Translations under genes and position numbers: made by a program | Notes under the pieces: model-generated | Told to the model about the DNA's origin: nothing | The model's database searches: none | What the model saw: the letters and a program-made list of their open reading frames with translations, nothing else | From: Promicromonospora citrea | GTDB taxonomy: Bacteria; Actinomycetota; Actinomycetes; Actinomycetales; Cellulomonadaceae | Direction: 5' to 3' | Length of the DNA: 64,000 nt | NCBI RefSeq assembly: GCF_013004695.1 | Contig: NZ_JABEMG010000002.1 | Coordinates: 54,449-118,448 of the forward strand | In this document: positions 49,244-58,103 of the stretch, in pieces | Position numbering within the stretch: position 1 is the first letter of the stretch | How the letters are laid out: the number at the start of each line of letters is the position of its first letter

Positions 49244-50509
49244 ATGCGAGCCAGCACCCCCTGGCGCCTGACGAGCGCCGCCGCGACAGCGGCCCTGCTC
49301 GCCGGCACCGTGGTCGCGGCGGGCGCGGTCCCGGCCGGCGCGAGCGCGCGCCCCGGGCACCCGGGCCAGCCCGCGCACCGCGACCTGCGCGTCGCCACGT
49401 ACAACCTCTCGCTCAACCGCGCCGCGGAGGGCGAGCTGCTCGCCGACCTGGCCACGGGCGACGACGCCCAGGCCGCGACGGTCGCCGAGGTGATCCAGCA
49501 CGCCGACCCCGACGTCGTGCTCCTCAACGAGTTCGACTACTCCGGCGACGCCGACCCGTACGCCGCGGCCGACCTGTTCCGCGAGAACTACCTCGAGGTG
49601 CCCCAGGGCACCGGCCGGCCCGTCGAGTACCGGTACGCGTTCGTCGCGCCGGTGAACACGGGTGTGCCCAGCGGGTTCGACCTCGACAACGACGGCACGG
49701 TCGGCGGGGGCGACGACGCGCTCGGTTTCGGCACGTTCCCCGGCCAGTACGGCATGCTCGTGCTGTCGAAGTACCCGATCGAGCGGCGCCAGGTGCGCAC
49801 GTTCCAGCACTTCCGCTGGCAGGACATGCCCGGAGCCCTGCTGCCGGACGACCCGGCCACCCCCGCCCCGGCCGACTGGTACTCCGCCGAGGAGCTCGCC
49901 GTGCTGCCGCTGTCGAGCAAGTCTCACTGGGACGTGCCGGTGCGCGTGGGCCGCGAGACGGTGCACGTGCTGGCCGCGCACCCGACCCCGCCGTCGTTCG
50001 ACGGCGCGGAGGACCGCAACGGCCTGCGCAACCACGACGAGATCCGGTTCTGGGCCGACTACGTACGCGGCGGCCGCCACGCCCGCTACGTGTCGGACGA
50101 CGAGGGCCGCCGCGGCGGGCTGCGCCCCGGCTCGTCGTTCGTGATCGTCGGCGACTACAACGCCGACCCGCTCGACGGCGACTCCGCGGACGCCGCGATC
50201 GACCAGCTCCTGCGCCACCCCCGGATCGCCGACCCGCAGGCCTCGTCGGCTGGTGCGGCCGAGGCCGCGGCGCTGCAGGGCGGGGCGAACGCCGACCACC
50301 GCGGCGACCCGGCGCTCGACACCGCCGACTTCGCGGACACCACGCCGGGCAACCTGCGCGTCGACTACGTGCTGCCCTCGCGCGACCTGCGGGTCCGTGG
50401 CGCCGGCGTGTTCTGGCCGGCCGCCGTCGACCCGCTGTCCCGCCTCACCGGCGTCTTCCCCTTCCCGAGCAGCGACCACCGGCTCACCTGGACCGACCTC
50501 CGTCTCTGA
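49244..50509 (+). CDS. Secreted endonuclease/exonuclease/phosphatase-family protein
   Basis: A 421-residue exported protein with a Sec signal (ATAALLAGTVVAAGAVPAGA). The EEP fold is visible: VATYNLSLNRAAEG, VVLLNEFDYSGD, SSFVIVGDYNADPLDGDS, and the terminal SSDHRLTWTDL with the catalytic Asp-His. VLAAHPTPPSFDG is a phosphatase-like loop. EEP proteins cleave phosphodiesters or phosphomonoesters; here it could be an extracellular nuclease or phosphatase. A DNxDGTVGGGDDAL stretch resembles an EF-hand-like calcium loop. GAAGGAG precedes ATG 49244. Confidence 0.87.
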   Translation: MRASTPWRLTSAAATAALLAGTVVAAGAVPAGASARPGHPGQPAHRDLRVATYNLSLNRAAEGELLADLATGDDAQAATVAEVIQHADPDVVLLNEFDYSGDADPYAAADLFRENYLEVPQGTGRPVEYRYAFVAPVNTGVPSGFDLDNDGTVGGGDDALGFGTFPGQYGMLVLSKYPIERRQVRTFQHFRWQDMPGALLPDDPATPAPADWYSAEELAVLPLSSKSHWDVPVRVGRETVHVLAAHPTPPSFDGAEDRNGLRNHDEIRFWADYVRGGRHARYVSDDEGRRGGLRPGSSFVIVGDYNADPLDGDSADAAIDQLLRHPRIADPQASSAGAAEAAALQGGANADHRGDPALDTADFADTTPGNLRVDYVLPSRDLRVRGAGVFWPAAVDPLSRLTGVFPFPSSDHRLTWTDLRL

Positions 50510-50520
50510 CCGTCCGCCGA

Positions 50521-50571
50521 GTGCGGGATCCTCGCCCTCCGCGCACCGCGAAAAGGGCGACGACCCCGCAC
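50521..50571 (+). terminator. Stem-loop after the EEP-family gene
   Basis: Outer arms GTGCGGG/CCCGCAC and inner CGCCCT/AGGGCG around a GC-rich loop, 12 bp after the stop codon. A run of As inside the distal arm is the only AT-rich part. It lies just before the oligopeptidase promoter. Confidence 0.5.
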
Positions 50572-50590
50572 CCGGCGAGGGCCGCGCCGA

Positions 50591-50596
50591 TAGGCT
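50591..50596 (+). promoter_or_regulatory. -10 box (TAGGCT) of a leaderless transcript for oligopeptidase B
   Basis: TAGGCT lies 6 nt before the GTG at 50603, identical to the rhodanese promoter. No Shine-Dalgarno is present. Confidence 0.6.
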
Positions 50597-50602
50597 GACG
50601 CG

Positions 50603-52783
50603 GTGTCCGATGCACTGATCTCGTCCGGGGCCGACGCACCGCCCGTGACCCCCCGCCGCCCCACCGAACGCACCTTCCACGGCGACACGTTCGTCGACGA
50701 CTACGAGTGGCTCCGCGCCAAGGACGACCCCGAGGTCGTCGCACACCTCGAGGCGCAGAACGCCTGGACCCTGCGGCAGCAGGAGCACCTCGCACCGCTG
50801 CGGCAGACGCTCTTCGACGAGATCAAGGGCCGCACCCAGGAGACCGACCTGTCCGTCCCGTCGCGCGACGGCGACTGGTGGTACTACGCCCGCACCGTCG
50901 AGGGGAAGCAGTACCCGATCCACGCGCGCTACCCCGCCGCCGGGCCGGACGACTGGACGCCGCGCGTCCTCGAGCCCGGCGTGCCGGTGCCGGGCGAGCA
51001 GGTGCTGCTCGACCAGAACGTCGAGGCCGAGGGGCACGACTTCTTCGCCCTCGGCTCGCTCGACGTGACCGACGACGGGACGCTCCTGCTGTACGCGACC
51101 GACACGGCGGGTGACGAGCGCTACACGCTGCGCGTGCGCGACCTGGCCACGGGCGAGGACCTGCCCGACGTCGTGGAGCAGACCGCGCCCGGCGCCCTGT
51201 TCGCGCCCGACGGCGAGCACGTCTTCTACCTGACCCTCGACGAGGCCTGGCGCCCGTGGCGCGTCTGGCGGCACCGGCTCGGCACCCCGGGGTCCGACGA
51301 CGTCGTGGTGTTCGAGGAGCCGGACGAGCGCTACTGGGTGGGCGTGGGCCTGTCGCGGTCGAAGAAGTACCTGCAGATCGAGCTCGGCTCGAAGGTGACC
51401 AGCGAGTCCTGGTTGCTGGAGGCGGACGACCCGACCGGCGAGTTCCGCGTCGTGTGGCCCCGCCGCGAGGGCGTCGAGTACTCGGTCGAGCACGCCGTGC
51501 TGCCCGGCGCGTCGGGCCCGGAGGACCGCCTGCTCATCCTGCACAACCACGACGCGCTCGACTTCGAGCTCGTCAGCTCGCCGGTCCCCGCGCCGGGCGG
51601 GAGCGTCGACCCGGCCGCGGCCGAGGTCGTCGTACCGCACGACCCGGCGGTCCGGCTCGAGGGCGTGGGCGCGAGCGCGCGCTACATCGTGCTCCACTAC
51701 CGCCGCGCGGCGATCTCGCGCTCCGCCGTGCTCCAGCTCCCCGCGAGCGGCCCGGTCACCTGGGACTTCGAGGAGCTCTCCTTCGGCCGGCCGCTCGAGT
51801 CGGTCGGCGCGGGCGTCGGCACGTGGGAGCAGCCCAACCTCAAGGTCGGCTACACCTCGTTCGTCACACCGCAGTCGCTCTACCTGCACGACGTCGCGTC
51901 CGGCGAGCGGACGCTGCTCAAGCAGCAGCCGGTGCTCGGCGGCTACGACGCCGACGACTACGACCAGCGCAGGGAGTGGGCGACGGCCGAGGACGGCACG
52001 CGCGTGCCGATCTCGCTGGTGTGGCGCAAGGACACGGTCGACCTCACGGACGGCTCGCCCGCCGCACCCAGGCCGCTCCTGCTCTACGGGTACGGCGCCT
52101 ACGAGCACTCGATCGACCCGTACTTCTCGATCGGCCGGCTGAGCCTGCTGGACCGGGGCGTCGTGTTCGCGATCGCGCACGTGCGCGGCGGCGGCGAGAT
52201 GGGCCGCGCGTGGTACGACGCCGGCAAGCTCGCCGCCAAGCGCACCACGTTCACCGACTTCGTGGCGTGCGGCAGGCACCTGGTCGACGCCGGCTGGACC
52301 GCGGCCGACCGCCTCGTGGCCGACGGCGGCAGCGCGGGCGGCCTCCTCGTGGGCGCCGCCGTCAACCTGGCGCCCGAGCTGTTCGCGGGCGTGCTGGCCG
52401 GCGTGCCCTTCGTGGACGCGCTGACGTCGATGCTCGACCCGTCGCTGCCGCTCACCGTCACCGAGTGGGACGAGTGGGGCGACCCGCTGCACGACCCGGA
52501 CGTCTACGCCACCATGCGCTCGTACTCGCCGTACGAGAACGTGCCGGACGACGCGTCGCACTACCCGCGGATCCTCGCCACCACCAGCTTCAACGACACC
52601 CGCGTGCTGTACGTCGAGCCCGCCAAGTGGGTCGCCCGCCTGCAGGCCGCGGGCGCGCCCGCGATGCTGAAGATCGAGATGTCGGCCGGGCACGGCGGCG
52701 TCTCGGGGCGCTACGCCGCGTGGGAGCAGATCGCGTTCGAGCACGCCTGGGTGCTGGACGTGCTGGGCCTGGCCGACCGCTGA
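50603..52783 (+). CDS. ptrB: Oligopeptidase B-like prolyl-oligopeptidase family serine peptidase
   Basis: A 726-residue S9A peptidase that cleaves short peptides after basic residues. The N-terminal seven-bladed propeller starts at HGDTFVDDYEWLRAKDDPEV. The C-terminal alpha/beta-hydrolase domain has RGGGEMGRAWYDAGKLAAKR, the nucleophile elbow DGGSAGGLLVGAA (catalytic Ser), ITVTEWDEWGDP-like PLTVTEWDEWGDP, and SAGHGGVSGRY with the catalytic His. The RGGGEMGRxWY motif is the oligopeptidase B signature. It is cytoplasmic, with no signal peptide. GTG 50603 is set by the leaderless promoter. Confidence 0.92.
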   Translation: MSDALISSGADAPPVTPRRPTERTFHGDTFVDDYEWLRAKDDPEVVAHLEAQNAWTLRQQEHLAPLRQTLFDEIKGRTQETDLSVPSRDGDWWYYARTVEGKQYPIHARYPAAGPDDWTPRVLEPGVPVPGEQVLLDQNVEAEGHDFFALGSLDVTDDGTLLLYATDTAGDERYTLRVRDLATGEDLPDVVEQTAPGALFAPDGEHVFYLTLDEAWRPWRVWRHRLGTPGSDDVVVFEEPDERYWVGVGLSRSKKYLQIELGSKVTSESWLLEADDPTGEFRVVWPRREGVEYSVEHAVLPGASGPEDRLLILHNHDALDFELVSSPVPAPGGSVDPAAAEVVVPHDPAVRLEGVGASARYIVLHYRRAAISRSAVLQLPASGPVTWDFEELSFGRPLESVGAGVGTWEQPNLKVGYTSFVTPQSLYLHDVASGERTLLKQQPVLGGYDADDYDQRREWATAEDGTRVPISLVWRKDTVDLTDGSPAAPRPLLLYGYGAYEHSIDPYFSIGRLSLLDRGVVFAIAHVRGGGEMGRAWYDAGKLAAKRTTFTDFVACGRHLVDAGWTAADRLVADGGSAGGLLVGAAVNLAPELFAGVLAGVPFVDALTSMLDPSLPLTVTEWDEWGDPLHDPDVYATMRSYSPYENVPDDASHYPRILATTSFNDTRVLYVEPAKWVARLQAAGAPAMLKIEMSAGHGGVSGRYAAWEQIAFEHAWVLDVLGLADR

Positions 52784-52788
52784 CCCCC

Positions 52789-52824
52789 CGGGTCCGTGCG
52801 CGGAGCGCTCCGCGCACGGACCCG
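52789..52824. terminator. Perfect 36-bp palindrome between oligopeptidase B and NagZ-like genes
   Basis: The two halves (first half begins cgggtccgtgcgcggagc) are exact reverse complements with no loop bases. It lies 5 bp after the oligopeptidase stop and 4 bp before the stop of the convergent NagZ-like gene, acting as a shared terminator. Confidence 0.85.
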
Positions 52825-52828
52825 CGTG

Positions 52829-54124
52829 TCAGAGTCCGGCCTTCGCGGCGACGACGCGCGCGGCCGCGGCGTCCACCTTCGCCGCGAACGCGTCGTCGTC
52901 GCGCGCCGCCGCGACGAGCGCCGCGACCATGTCGCCCGCGACGGCGGGCTTCGCCGACGCGAGCACGAGGTCCACGCCCGCGTCGACCGCGCGGACGGCG
53001 CGCTGCCCGGCGGGGATGCCCGTGACCTGCACGGCGGCCGACAGGTCGTCGGAGATGATCACGCCGTCGAACCCGAGCTCGCGCACGAGGCCGACCGCCG
53101 TCGGGCTGAACACCGCCGGCGCGTCCGGGTCGATGCGCGTGTACACGGCCGACGACATCATGACGAGCCCGGTGCCCGCCTCGATGCCCGACCGGAAGAC
53201 ACCGACCGACGGCGCGTCGGGCCCCGTCTCCGTGTCGGTGACCCCCGCGGTCGTGTCGGTGTTGGCGGTCACGCGGCCCAGCCCCGGGAAGTGCTTGATC
53301 GACGTCTGCACCCCCGCGGCCCGCTGCCCCGCGGCGAACGCGTTGGCGTGCGCCGTGACCGAGTCGGGCGTGAAGCCGTAGCTGCGCCCGAAGGCGCCGA
53401 TCGGCGCGTTGGCCGCCGCGGACCCGGCCGGCACGAGGTCCATCACCGGCGACAGGTTGAGGTTCACGCCCGCCGCCGCGAGCTCCTGCCCCCAGGTCGT
53501 CGCCCGGGCACGCAGCTCCGCGGGGTCGAGCCTGGCCTGGTCGACGGCGCTCGGGATGTCGCTGAACCCCTGGCCGCGCAGCACCTGCACCTGCCCGCCC
53601 TCCTGGTCGGTCGCGACGAACAGCGGCTCGCGCTCCTGCGCCGCCGCGTCCACGGCGGCATCCACGAGGTTCTTCACCGGCTGCCGACCGGCCTGCGTGC
53701 GGCCGTGCAGGAAGACGCCGCCGATGTGGTCGTCCCGGACCATGTCGAAGGTCGGCTGGAACGGGCCCTTCACCGGGAGGCCGACCATGACGAGCTGACC
53801 GACCTTCTCCTCGAGGCTCCACCCGGCGACGAGGGAGAGGTCGGGCTCCCCGGGTGCCGGCGCCTCGTTCGGCGGGGCGGCCGTCTCCGTCGGGGTCGGC
53901 GACGGGCGGCCGGGGTTGGTCGGCGACGGGTCGGCGGACGGCGACGGGGAGGCGACGGACGGCGACGGGGAACCGCTCGGCCTGCCGGTGGACTGCGCAC
54001 CTGACTGCGCGGGCCCCGGAGCCGCCGTCGGGTCGGGCTCGGCGGGCTGCCCGGCGCAGCCGGTGACCAGCGCCGTCGCGAGAACCGCTGCGGCCACGAG
54101 GCCGAGCGGACGATGTCGTGTCAT
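52829..54124 (-). CDS. nagZ: Lipoprotein beta-N-acetylhexosaminidase (GH3, NagZ-like)
   Basis: A 431-residue surface lipoprotein. The signal ends in ALVTGC (lipobox, Cys near residue 23). A Pro/Ser/Thr-rich linker of about 75 residues leads to the GH3 barrel: LFVATDQEGGQVQVLRG, the family signature KHFPGLGRV (KHFPGHGxxxxDSH-type loop, here GRVTANTDTT), and the Asp nucleophile in GVIISDDLSA. NagZ removes N-acetylglucosamine from cell-wall muropeptides. The His-containing dyad loop is variant (NTDT), so activity should be confirmed. ATG 54124 is preceded by GGGGG. Convergent with oligopeptidase B. Confidence 0.87.
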   Translation of the reverse strand: MTRHRPLGLVAAAVLATALVTGCAGQPAEPDPTAAPGPAQSGAQSTGRPSGSPSPSVASPSPSADPSPTNPGRPSPTPTETAAPPNEAPAPGEPDLSLVAGWSLEEKVGQLVMVGLPVKGPFQPTFDMVRDDHIGGVFLHGRTQAGRQPVKNLVDAAVDAAAQEREPLFVATDQEGGQVQVLRGQGFSDIPSAVDQARLDPAELRARATTWGQELAAAGVNLNLSPVMDLVPAGSAAANAPIGAFGRSYGFTPDSVTAHANAFAAGQRAAGVQTSIKHFPGLGRVTANTDTTAGVTDTETGPDAPSVGVFRSGIEAGTGLVMMSSAVYTRIDPDAPAVFSPTAVGLVRELGFDGVIISDDLSAAVQVTGIPAGQRAVRAVDAGVDLVLASAKPAVAGDMVAALVAAARDDDAFAAKVDAAAARVVAAKAGL

Positions 54125-54149
54125 GACCCCCAGTCTCACCCCGCCGCGA

Positions 54150-55244
54150 TCAGAGCGACGACACCAGGGCCGCGACGAACGCGTCGACGTCCGCGTCCGT
54201 GGTGTCCCACGCGCACATCCAGCGGACCTCGACCCGGTCGGCCGTCTCCCCCGGGGCCCAGTCGTAGAACCGCACGTGCGCCCGCAGGCGCTCGGCGGCG
54301 GTGCGCGGCAGCGTGGCGAACACCACGTTCGCCTCGGTGGGCCGTACCAGCCGGACCGCACCGTCGCCCGCGAGCCCCGCGGCCTCGATCGCCGCACGCA
54401 GGCGCGCCGCCGTCGCGTTGGAGCGTTCCGCGTTGCGCAGCCACAGGGGCGCGTTCTCCCCGGCGCCCGCTGTCGGCGTCCCGGGCTCCCCGAGCAGCGC
54501 GAGGAGCTGCGCCGAGACGTACCGGGTCTTGGAGGCGAGCTGCATCGTCGCCTTGCGCAGGTACGGGACGGCCGCGGCGGGCCCCGCGGGGTCGTCGTCG
54601 GCCAGGACGACCACCGCCTCCCCCAGCATGCCGCCGTTCTTCGCGGCCCCGAGGGAGAGGACGTCCACGCCGACGTCGGCGGTGAGCTCGCGCAGCCCGA
54701 CGCCGAGCGCCGCCGCCGCGTTGGCGAGCCGCGAGCCGTCGACGTGCACGCGCAGGCCGGCGGCGTGCGCGGCGTCGGCCAGGAGCTTGAGGTCCGCCGG
54801 CGAGTAGACGGTGCCGAGCTCGGTGGACTGCGTGAGACTGAGCACCGCGGGCTGCGCGCGGTGCACGTCGCCGAGGTCGCCGGCGTACCGGTCCACGGCG
54901 TCGGGCCCGATGCGGCCGTGCGTGCTCGGCACGGCGAGGATCTTGAGGCCGCCCACGCGCTCGGGCGCCCCGTTCTCGTCGGTGTGGGCGTGCGCGACGT
55001 CGCTCGCGATCACGCCGCCCCACCGCGGCGTGACGGCCATGAGGCTGACGACGTTCGCCCCCGTGCCGGTGAGCACCGGGAAGATGCGGGCGCGCTCGCC
55101 GAACACCTCGGCGGCGCGCTCCTGGAGCCGGGCGGAGACGGGGTCGGCGCCGTAGGAGACGGCCGGGCCGTCGTTCGCCGCCGCGACGGCGGCGAGGACC
55201 TCGGGGTGGACGGGGGCGTAGTTGTCGGAAGCGAGCTGCAGCAC
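54150..55244 (-). CDS. Low-specificity L-threonine aldolase-like PLP enzyme
   Basis: A 364-residue fold-type I PLP enzyme of the threonine-aldolase/beta-eliminating lyase family: LQLASDNYAPVHPEVLAAV start, FPVLTGTGANVVSLMA, VHVDGSRLANAAAALG, and the lysine that forms the aldimine in SLGAAKNGGMLGEAV. It would split threonine/allo-threonine or a related beta-hydroxy amino acid into glycine and an aldehyde. GTG 55244 was chosen as the start by alignment to the conserved ASDN region; GGAGAA lies upstream, and an ATG at 55298 is possible. The 3' end is 26 bp from the NagZ start. Confidence 0.87.
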   Translation of the reverse strand: MLQLASDNYAPVHPEVLAAVAAANDGPAVSYGADPVSARLQERAAEVFGERARIFPVLTGTGANVVSLMAVTPRWGGVIASDVAHAHTDENGAPERVGGLKILAVPSTHGRIGPDAVDRYAGDLGDVHRAQPAVLSLTQSTELGTVYSPADLKLLADAAHAAGLRVHVDGSRLANAAAALGVGLRELTADVGVDVLSLGAAKNGGMLGEAVVVLADDDPAGPAAAVPYLRKATMQLASKTRYVSAQLLALLGEPGTPTAGAGENAPLWLRNAERSNATAARLRAAIEAAGLAGDGAVRLVRPTEANVVFATLPRTAAERLRAHVRFYDWAPGETADRVEVRWMCAWDTTDADVDAFVAALVSSL

Positions 55245-55280
55245 GCCTCGATTCTCCTCCTGGCTCGCCCCTGCCGACGA

Positions 55281-55318
55281 CGCAGCGCCCGTCCGCACGA
55301 CGGCGGACGGGCGCTGCG
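55281..55318 (-). terminator. Terminator of the liv operon
   Basis: Perfect 15-bp arms (cgcagcgcccgtccg and its complement) with an eight-base loop, 9 bp after the livF stop. It separates the liv genes from the threonine-aldolase-like gene downstream. Confidence 0.8.
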
Positions 55319-55327
55319 CGGGCGGGG

Positions 55328-56122
55328 TCAGGACGCCTTGTCGACGTCCTCCGCCAGGGTGCCCAGGTACAGCGAGATCACCTTCGGGTCGGCCTGGAGC
55401 TCACGGCCGGTGCCCGTGTACGCGTCCTTGCCCTGGTCCAGGACGTAGCCCCGGTCGCAGATCTGCAGGCAGCGCCGCGCGTTCTGCTCGACCATGACCA
55501 CCGACACACCCGCCTTGTTGATCATGCGGGTGCGCAGGAACGTCTCGTCCTGGCGCACGGGCGACAGGCCGGCCGACGGCTCGTCGAGCAGCAGCACCGA
55601 CGGGTTCATCATGAGCGCGCGGGCCATCGCGACCATCTGGCGCTCACCACCGGACATGGCGCCCGCGCGCTGCGAGCGCCGCTCGCCCAGCGTGGGGAAC
55701 AGGTCGGTGATGAACTCGAACCGCTCGGCGAACGTCTTGGGCCGCAGGAACACGCCCATACGCATGTTCTCCTCGACGGTGAGCGAGGGGAACACGTTGT
55801 TGTTCTGCGGCACGAACCCGACGCCCTGGGACACCAGCCTGTTCGCCTTCTGGTTCGTGATGTCGACGCCGTCGAGCGTCACGCTGCCCGAGCGGACGTT
55901 GACGAGACCGAACAGGGCCTTGAGGAGGGTCGACTTCCCGGCGCCGTTCGGGCCGATGATGCCGACGAGCTCACCCTTGGCGACCTCGAGGTTGCACCCG
56001 TTGAGGATGTTGACGCCGGGCAGATATCCCGCGACGAGATCGGTCGCCCGGAGCAGGACCTTCCGCTCCTGGGCGGGGGCCTCCGGCGTGGTGGTGGCGT
56101 CCGGTGCGGCTGTGTCGCTCAT
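55328..56122 (-). CDS. livF: Branched-chain amino-acid ABC transporter ATP-binding protein LivF
   Basis: A 264-residue ATPase. Walker A GPNGAGKST near residue 58, Q-loop VPQNNNVFPSLTVEEN, signature AMSGGERQMVAMARALM, Walker B VLLLDEPSAGLSPVRQD, and H-loop VVMVEQNARRCL; the NARR run is typical of LivF. It overlaps livG by 4 bp. It is the last gene of the operon, expected to hydrolyse ATP in complex with LivG for uptake of Leu/Ile/Val or related substrates. Confidence 0.92.
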   Translation of the reverse strand: MSDTAAPDATTTPEAPAQERKVLLRATDLVAGYLPGVNILNGCNLEVAKGELVGIIGPNGAGKSTLLKALFGLVNVRSGSVTLDGVDITNQKANRLVSQGVGFVPQNNNVFPSLTVEENMRMGVFLRPKTFAERFEFITDLFPTLGERRSQRAGAMSGGERQMVAMARALMMNPSVLLLDEPSAGLSPVRQDETFLRTRMINKAGVSVVMVEQNARRCLQICDRGYVLDQGKDAYTGTGRELQADPKVISLYLGTLAEDVDKAS

Positions 56123-57114
56123 CGCTTCTCCTCCTCGGCCTCGAGCCGGGCCAGCACGGCGGGGTCGAGCAGCGAGTCGTCCCCGAGGTCGGTGTCGTGG
56201 TGCGCGCCGAGGTAGGCGTCCACCACGGCCTGGTCCTGCATGACGGACGTCGGCGGGCCCTCCGCGACGATCCGGCCCTCCGCCATCACGACCACCCAGT
56301 CCGAGATGTGCCGCACGGCGTGCATGTCGTGCTCGACGAACAGCACGGTCATGCCGTCGTCGCGCAGCGCCTGGATGTGCCCGAGCAGTGACTGGACCAG
56401 CGCAGGGTTCACACCGGCCATGGGCTCGTCGAGCATGATCATCGCCGGGTCGGTCATGAGGGCGCGGGCCATCTCGAGCAGCTTGCGCTGGCCGCCCGAG
56501 AGCGAGCCGGCGAAGTCGTCCTTCTTCTGCGCGAGGTTGAACCGCTCGAGGATCTCGAGCGCCTTCTCCGTGTTGCGCTTCTCCACCCCGGACCAGAGGG
56601 GCCGGAACAGCGCGCCGAACAGGTTCTCGCCCGGGTTGTCCGGCGCGGCGAGCAGCATGTTCTGCAGCACCGTGAGGCGCGAGAGGGCCTTGGTGAGCTG
56701 GAACGTGCGCACCATGCCGCTGCGCGCGAGCTTCGCGGCGCTGGTGCGGGCGATCTGCTTGCCCTCGAACTCCCAGGTGCCCTGGTTCGGCTTGTCGAAC
56801 CCGGTGAGCAGGTTGAAGAAGGTCGTCTTGCCCGCGCCGTTGGGCCCGATGAGTGCGGTGATGGCGCCGCGCTGGACCTCGAGGTGGTCGACGTCGACGG
56901 CGGTCATGCCGCCGAACCGGCGCTGCACGCCGGTCGCCCGGAGGATCGGGTCGGGCTTGGCGACGCCGACCTTCGGCTCGACGCCGGCCAGCGTCTCGGT
57001 GACCTGCCGCGCCGTCTCGCTGTCGACGACGGTGGCCGCGAGGGTCTCGTCGTCGAGCTCGACGGGCTCGGTGGTGTTCTCCGCGGGCTTCTCGGTGGTG
57101 TTCTCAGCGGACAT
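56119..57114 (-). CDS. livG: Branched-chain amino-acid ABC transporter ATP-binding protein LivG
   Basis: A 331-residue ATPase, longer than the usual 250-290 because of an acidic Thr/Glu-rich N-terminal extension of about 55 residues (ENTTEKPAENTTEP repeat). Walker A GPNGAGKTT near residue 99, the LivG-type Q-loop (RTFQLTKALSRLTVLQNMLL), signature SLSGGQRKLLEMARAL, Walker B IMLDEPMAGVNPALVQ, and H-loop VLFVEHDMHAVRH. It overlaps livF by 4 bp and livM by 11 bp. Confidence 0.92.
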   Translation of the reverse strand: MSAENTTEKPAENTTEPVELDDETLAATVVDSETARQVTETLAGVEPKVGVAKPDPILRATGVQRRFGGMTAVDVDHLEVQRGAITALIGPNGAGKTTFFNLLTGFDKPNQGTWEFEGKQIARTSAAKLARSGMVRTFQLTKALSRLTVLQNMLLAAPDNPGENLFGALFRPLWSGVEKRNTEKALEILERFNLAQKKDDFAGSLSGGQRKLLEMARALMTDPAMIMLDEPMAGVNPALVQSLLGHIQALRDDGMTVLFVEHDMHAVRHISDWVVVMAEGRIVAEGPPTSVMQDQAVVDAYLGAHHDTDLGDDSLLDPAVLARLEAEEEKR

Positions 57115-58090
57115 CGAAGGCGAGCTCCTTCTTGTTGCCCAGGATGCCCTGGGGGCGGAAGATCACGATGCACATGAGCGCGACACCGACCATGAGACCC
57201 GCGAGGTGCTCGACGTTCTGGGCGGGCATGACGTCCGCCAGCCCCGCCCGCATGCCCGTGCGCAGCAGCATGTAGACGAAGAAGAAGAGCATCGCCCCGA
57301 GCACGGGCCCGAACAGGGTGGCCGCGCCGCCGAGCAGCATGACCGTCCAGACGAAGAAGGTCAGGGTGCGACCCATGTTGTCCGGGGCCACCGAGATCGG
57401 TAGCACGAACAGCAACCCGGCGAGCGAGCCCGCCACACCGCCCAGCACGAGCGCCTGCATCTTGTAGGCGAAGACGTTCTTGCCGAGCGCGCGCACGGCG
57501 TCCTCGTCCTCGCGGATGCCCTTGAGGACGCGGCCCCACGGGCTGCGCGTGATGAGCCAGACCAGGAGCACCGCGACGAGCACGACCGACCACGCGAAGA
57601 TGCGGGTCCACCACGAGTCCGAGCCGTTGTTGAGGTACTCGAGCGGGCCGATGGTGGTGCGCCCGTCGGGCAGCGGCGAGAGCGCCTGGAACGGGCCCTT
57701 GTACGTGGAGCCCGCCAGGCCGGACGCGCCGCCGGTGTAGTCGGCCCAGAGCGTCGAGCGCCCGGCGAACCGGATGATCTCCGCCGCGGAGATGGTCACG
57801 ATGGCGAGGTAGTCACCGCGCAGCTTCAGCGTCGGGATGCCGAGCAGGAGCGCCAGCAGTGCGCCCGCGCCGGCCGAGACGAGGAACGCGAGCCAGAACG
57901 GCGCGCCCTCGATCGTGGCGATGGCGAACCCGTAGGCGCCCATGAGCATGAAGCCTGCCTGCCCGATGTTGAGCAGGCCCGTGTACCCGAAGTGCAGGTT
58001 GAGGCCGATGGCCGCCAGCGCGTACGCCGCCGTCGCCGGCGCGATGAGCTGCCCGAGGGCCTGGATGAGGATGCGACTCAGTTCGTCCAT
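57104..58090 (-). CDS. livM: Branched-chain amino-acid ABC transporter permease LivM
   Basis: A 328-residue membrane permease with about 9-10 helices and the LivM signatures HFGYTGLLNIGQAGFMLMGAYG and GIREDEDAVRALGKNVFAYK (cytoplasmic coupling region). AAAGLAGLLFVLPISVAPDN-like GSLAGLLFVLPISVAPDN closes the core. AAAGGAGAA precedes ATG 58090. It pairs with the fused LivH permease encoded 13 bp upstream. Confidence 0.92.
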   Translation of the reverse strand: MDELSRILIQALGQLIAPATAAYALAAIGLNLHFGYTGLLNIGQAGFMLMGAYGFAIATIEGAPFWLAFLVSAGAGALLALLLGIPTLKLRGDYLAIVTISAAEIIRFAGRSTLWADYTGGASGLAGSTYKGPFQALSPLPDGRTTIGPLEYLNNGSDSWWTRIFAWSVVLVAVLLVWLITRSPWGRVLKGIREDEDAVRALGKNVFAYKMQALVLGGVAGSLAGLLFVLPISVAPDNMGRTLTFFVWTVMLLGGAATLFGPVLGAMLFFFVYMLLRTGMRAGLADVMPAQNVEHLAGLMVGVALMCIVIFRPQGILGNKKELAFDVR

Positions 58091-58103
58091 GACGATTCTC
58101 CTT

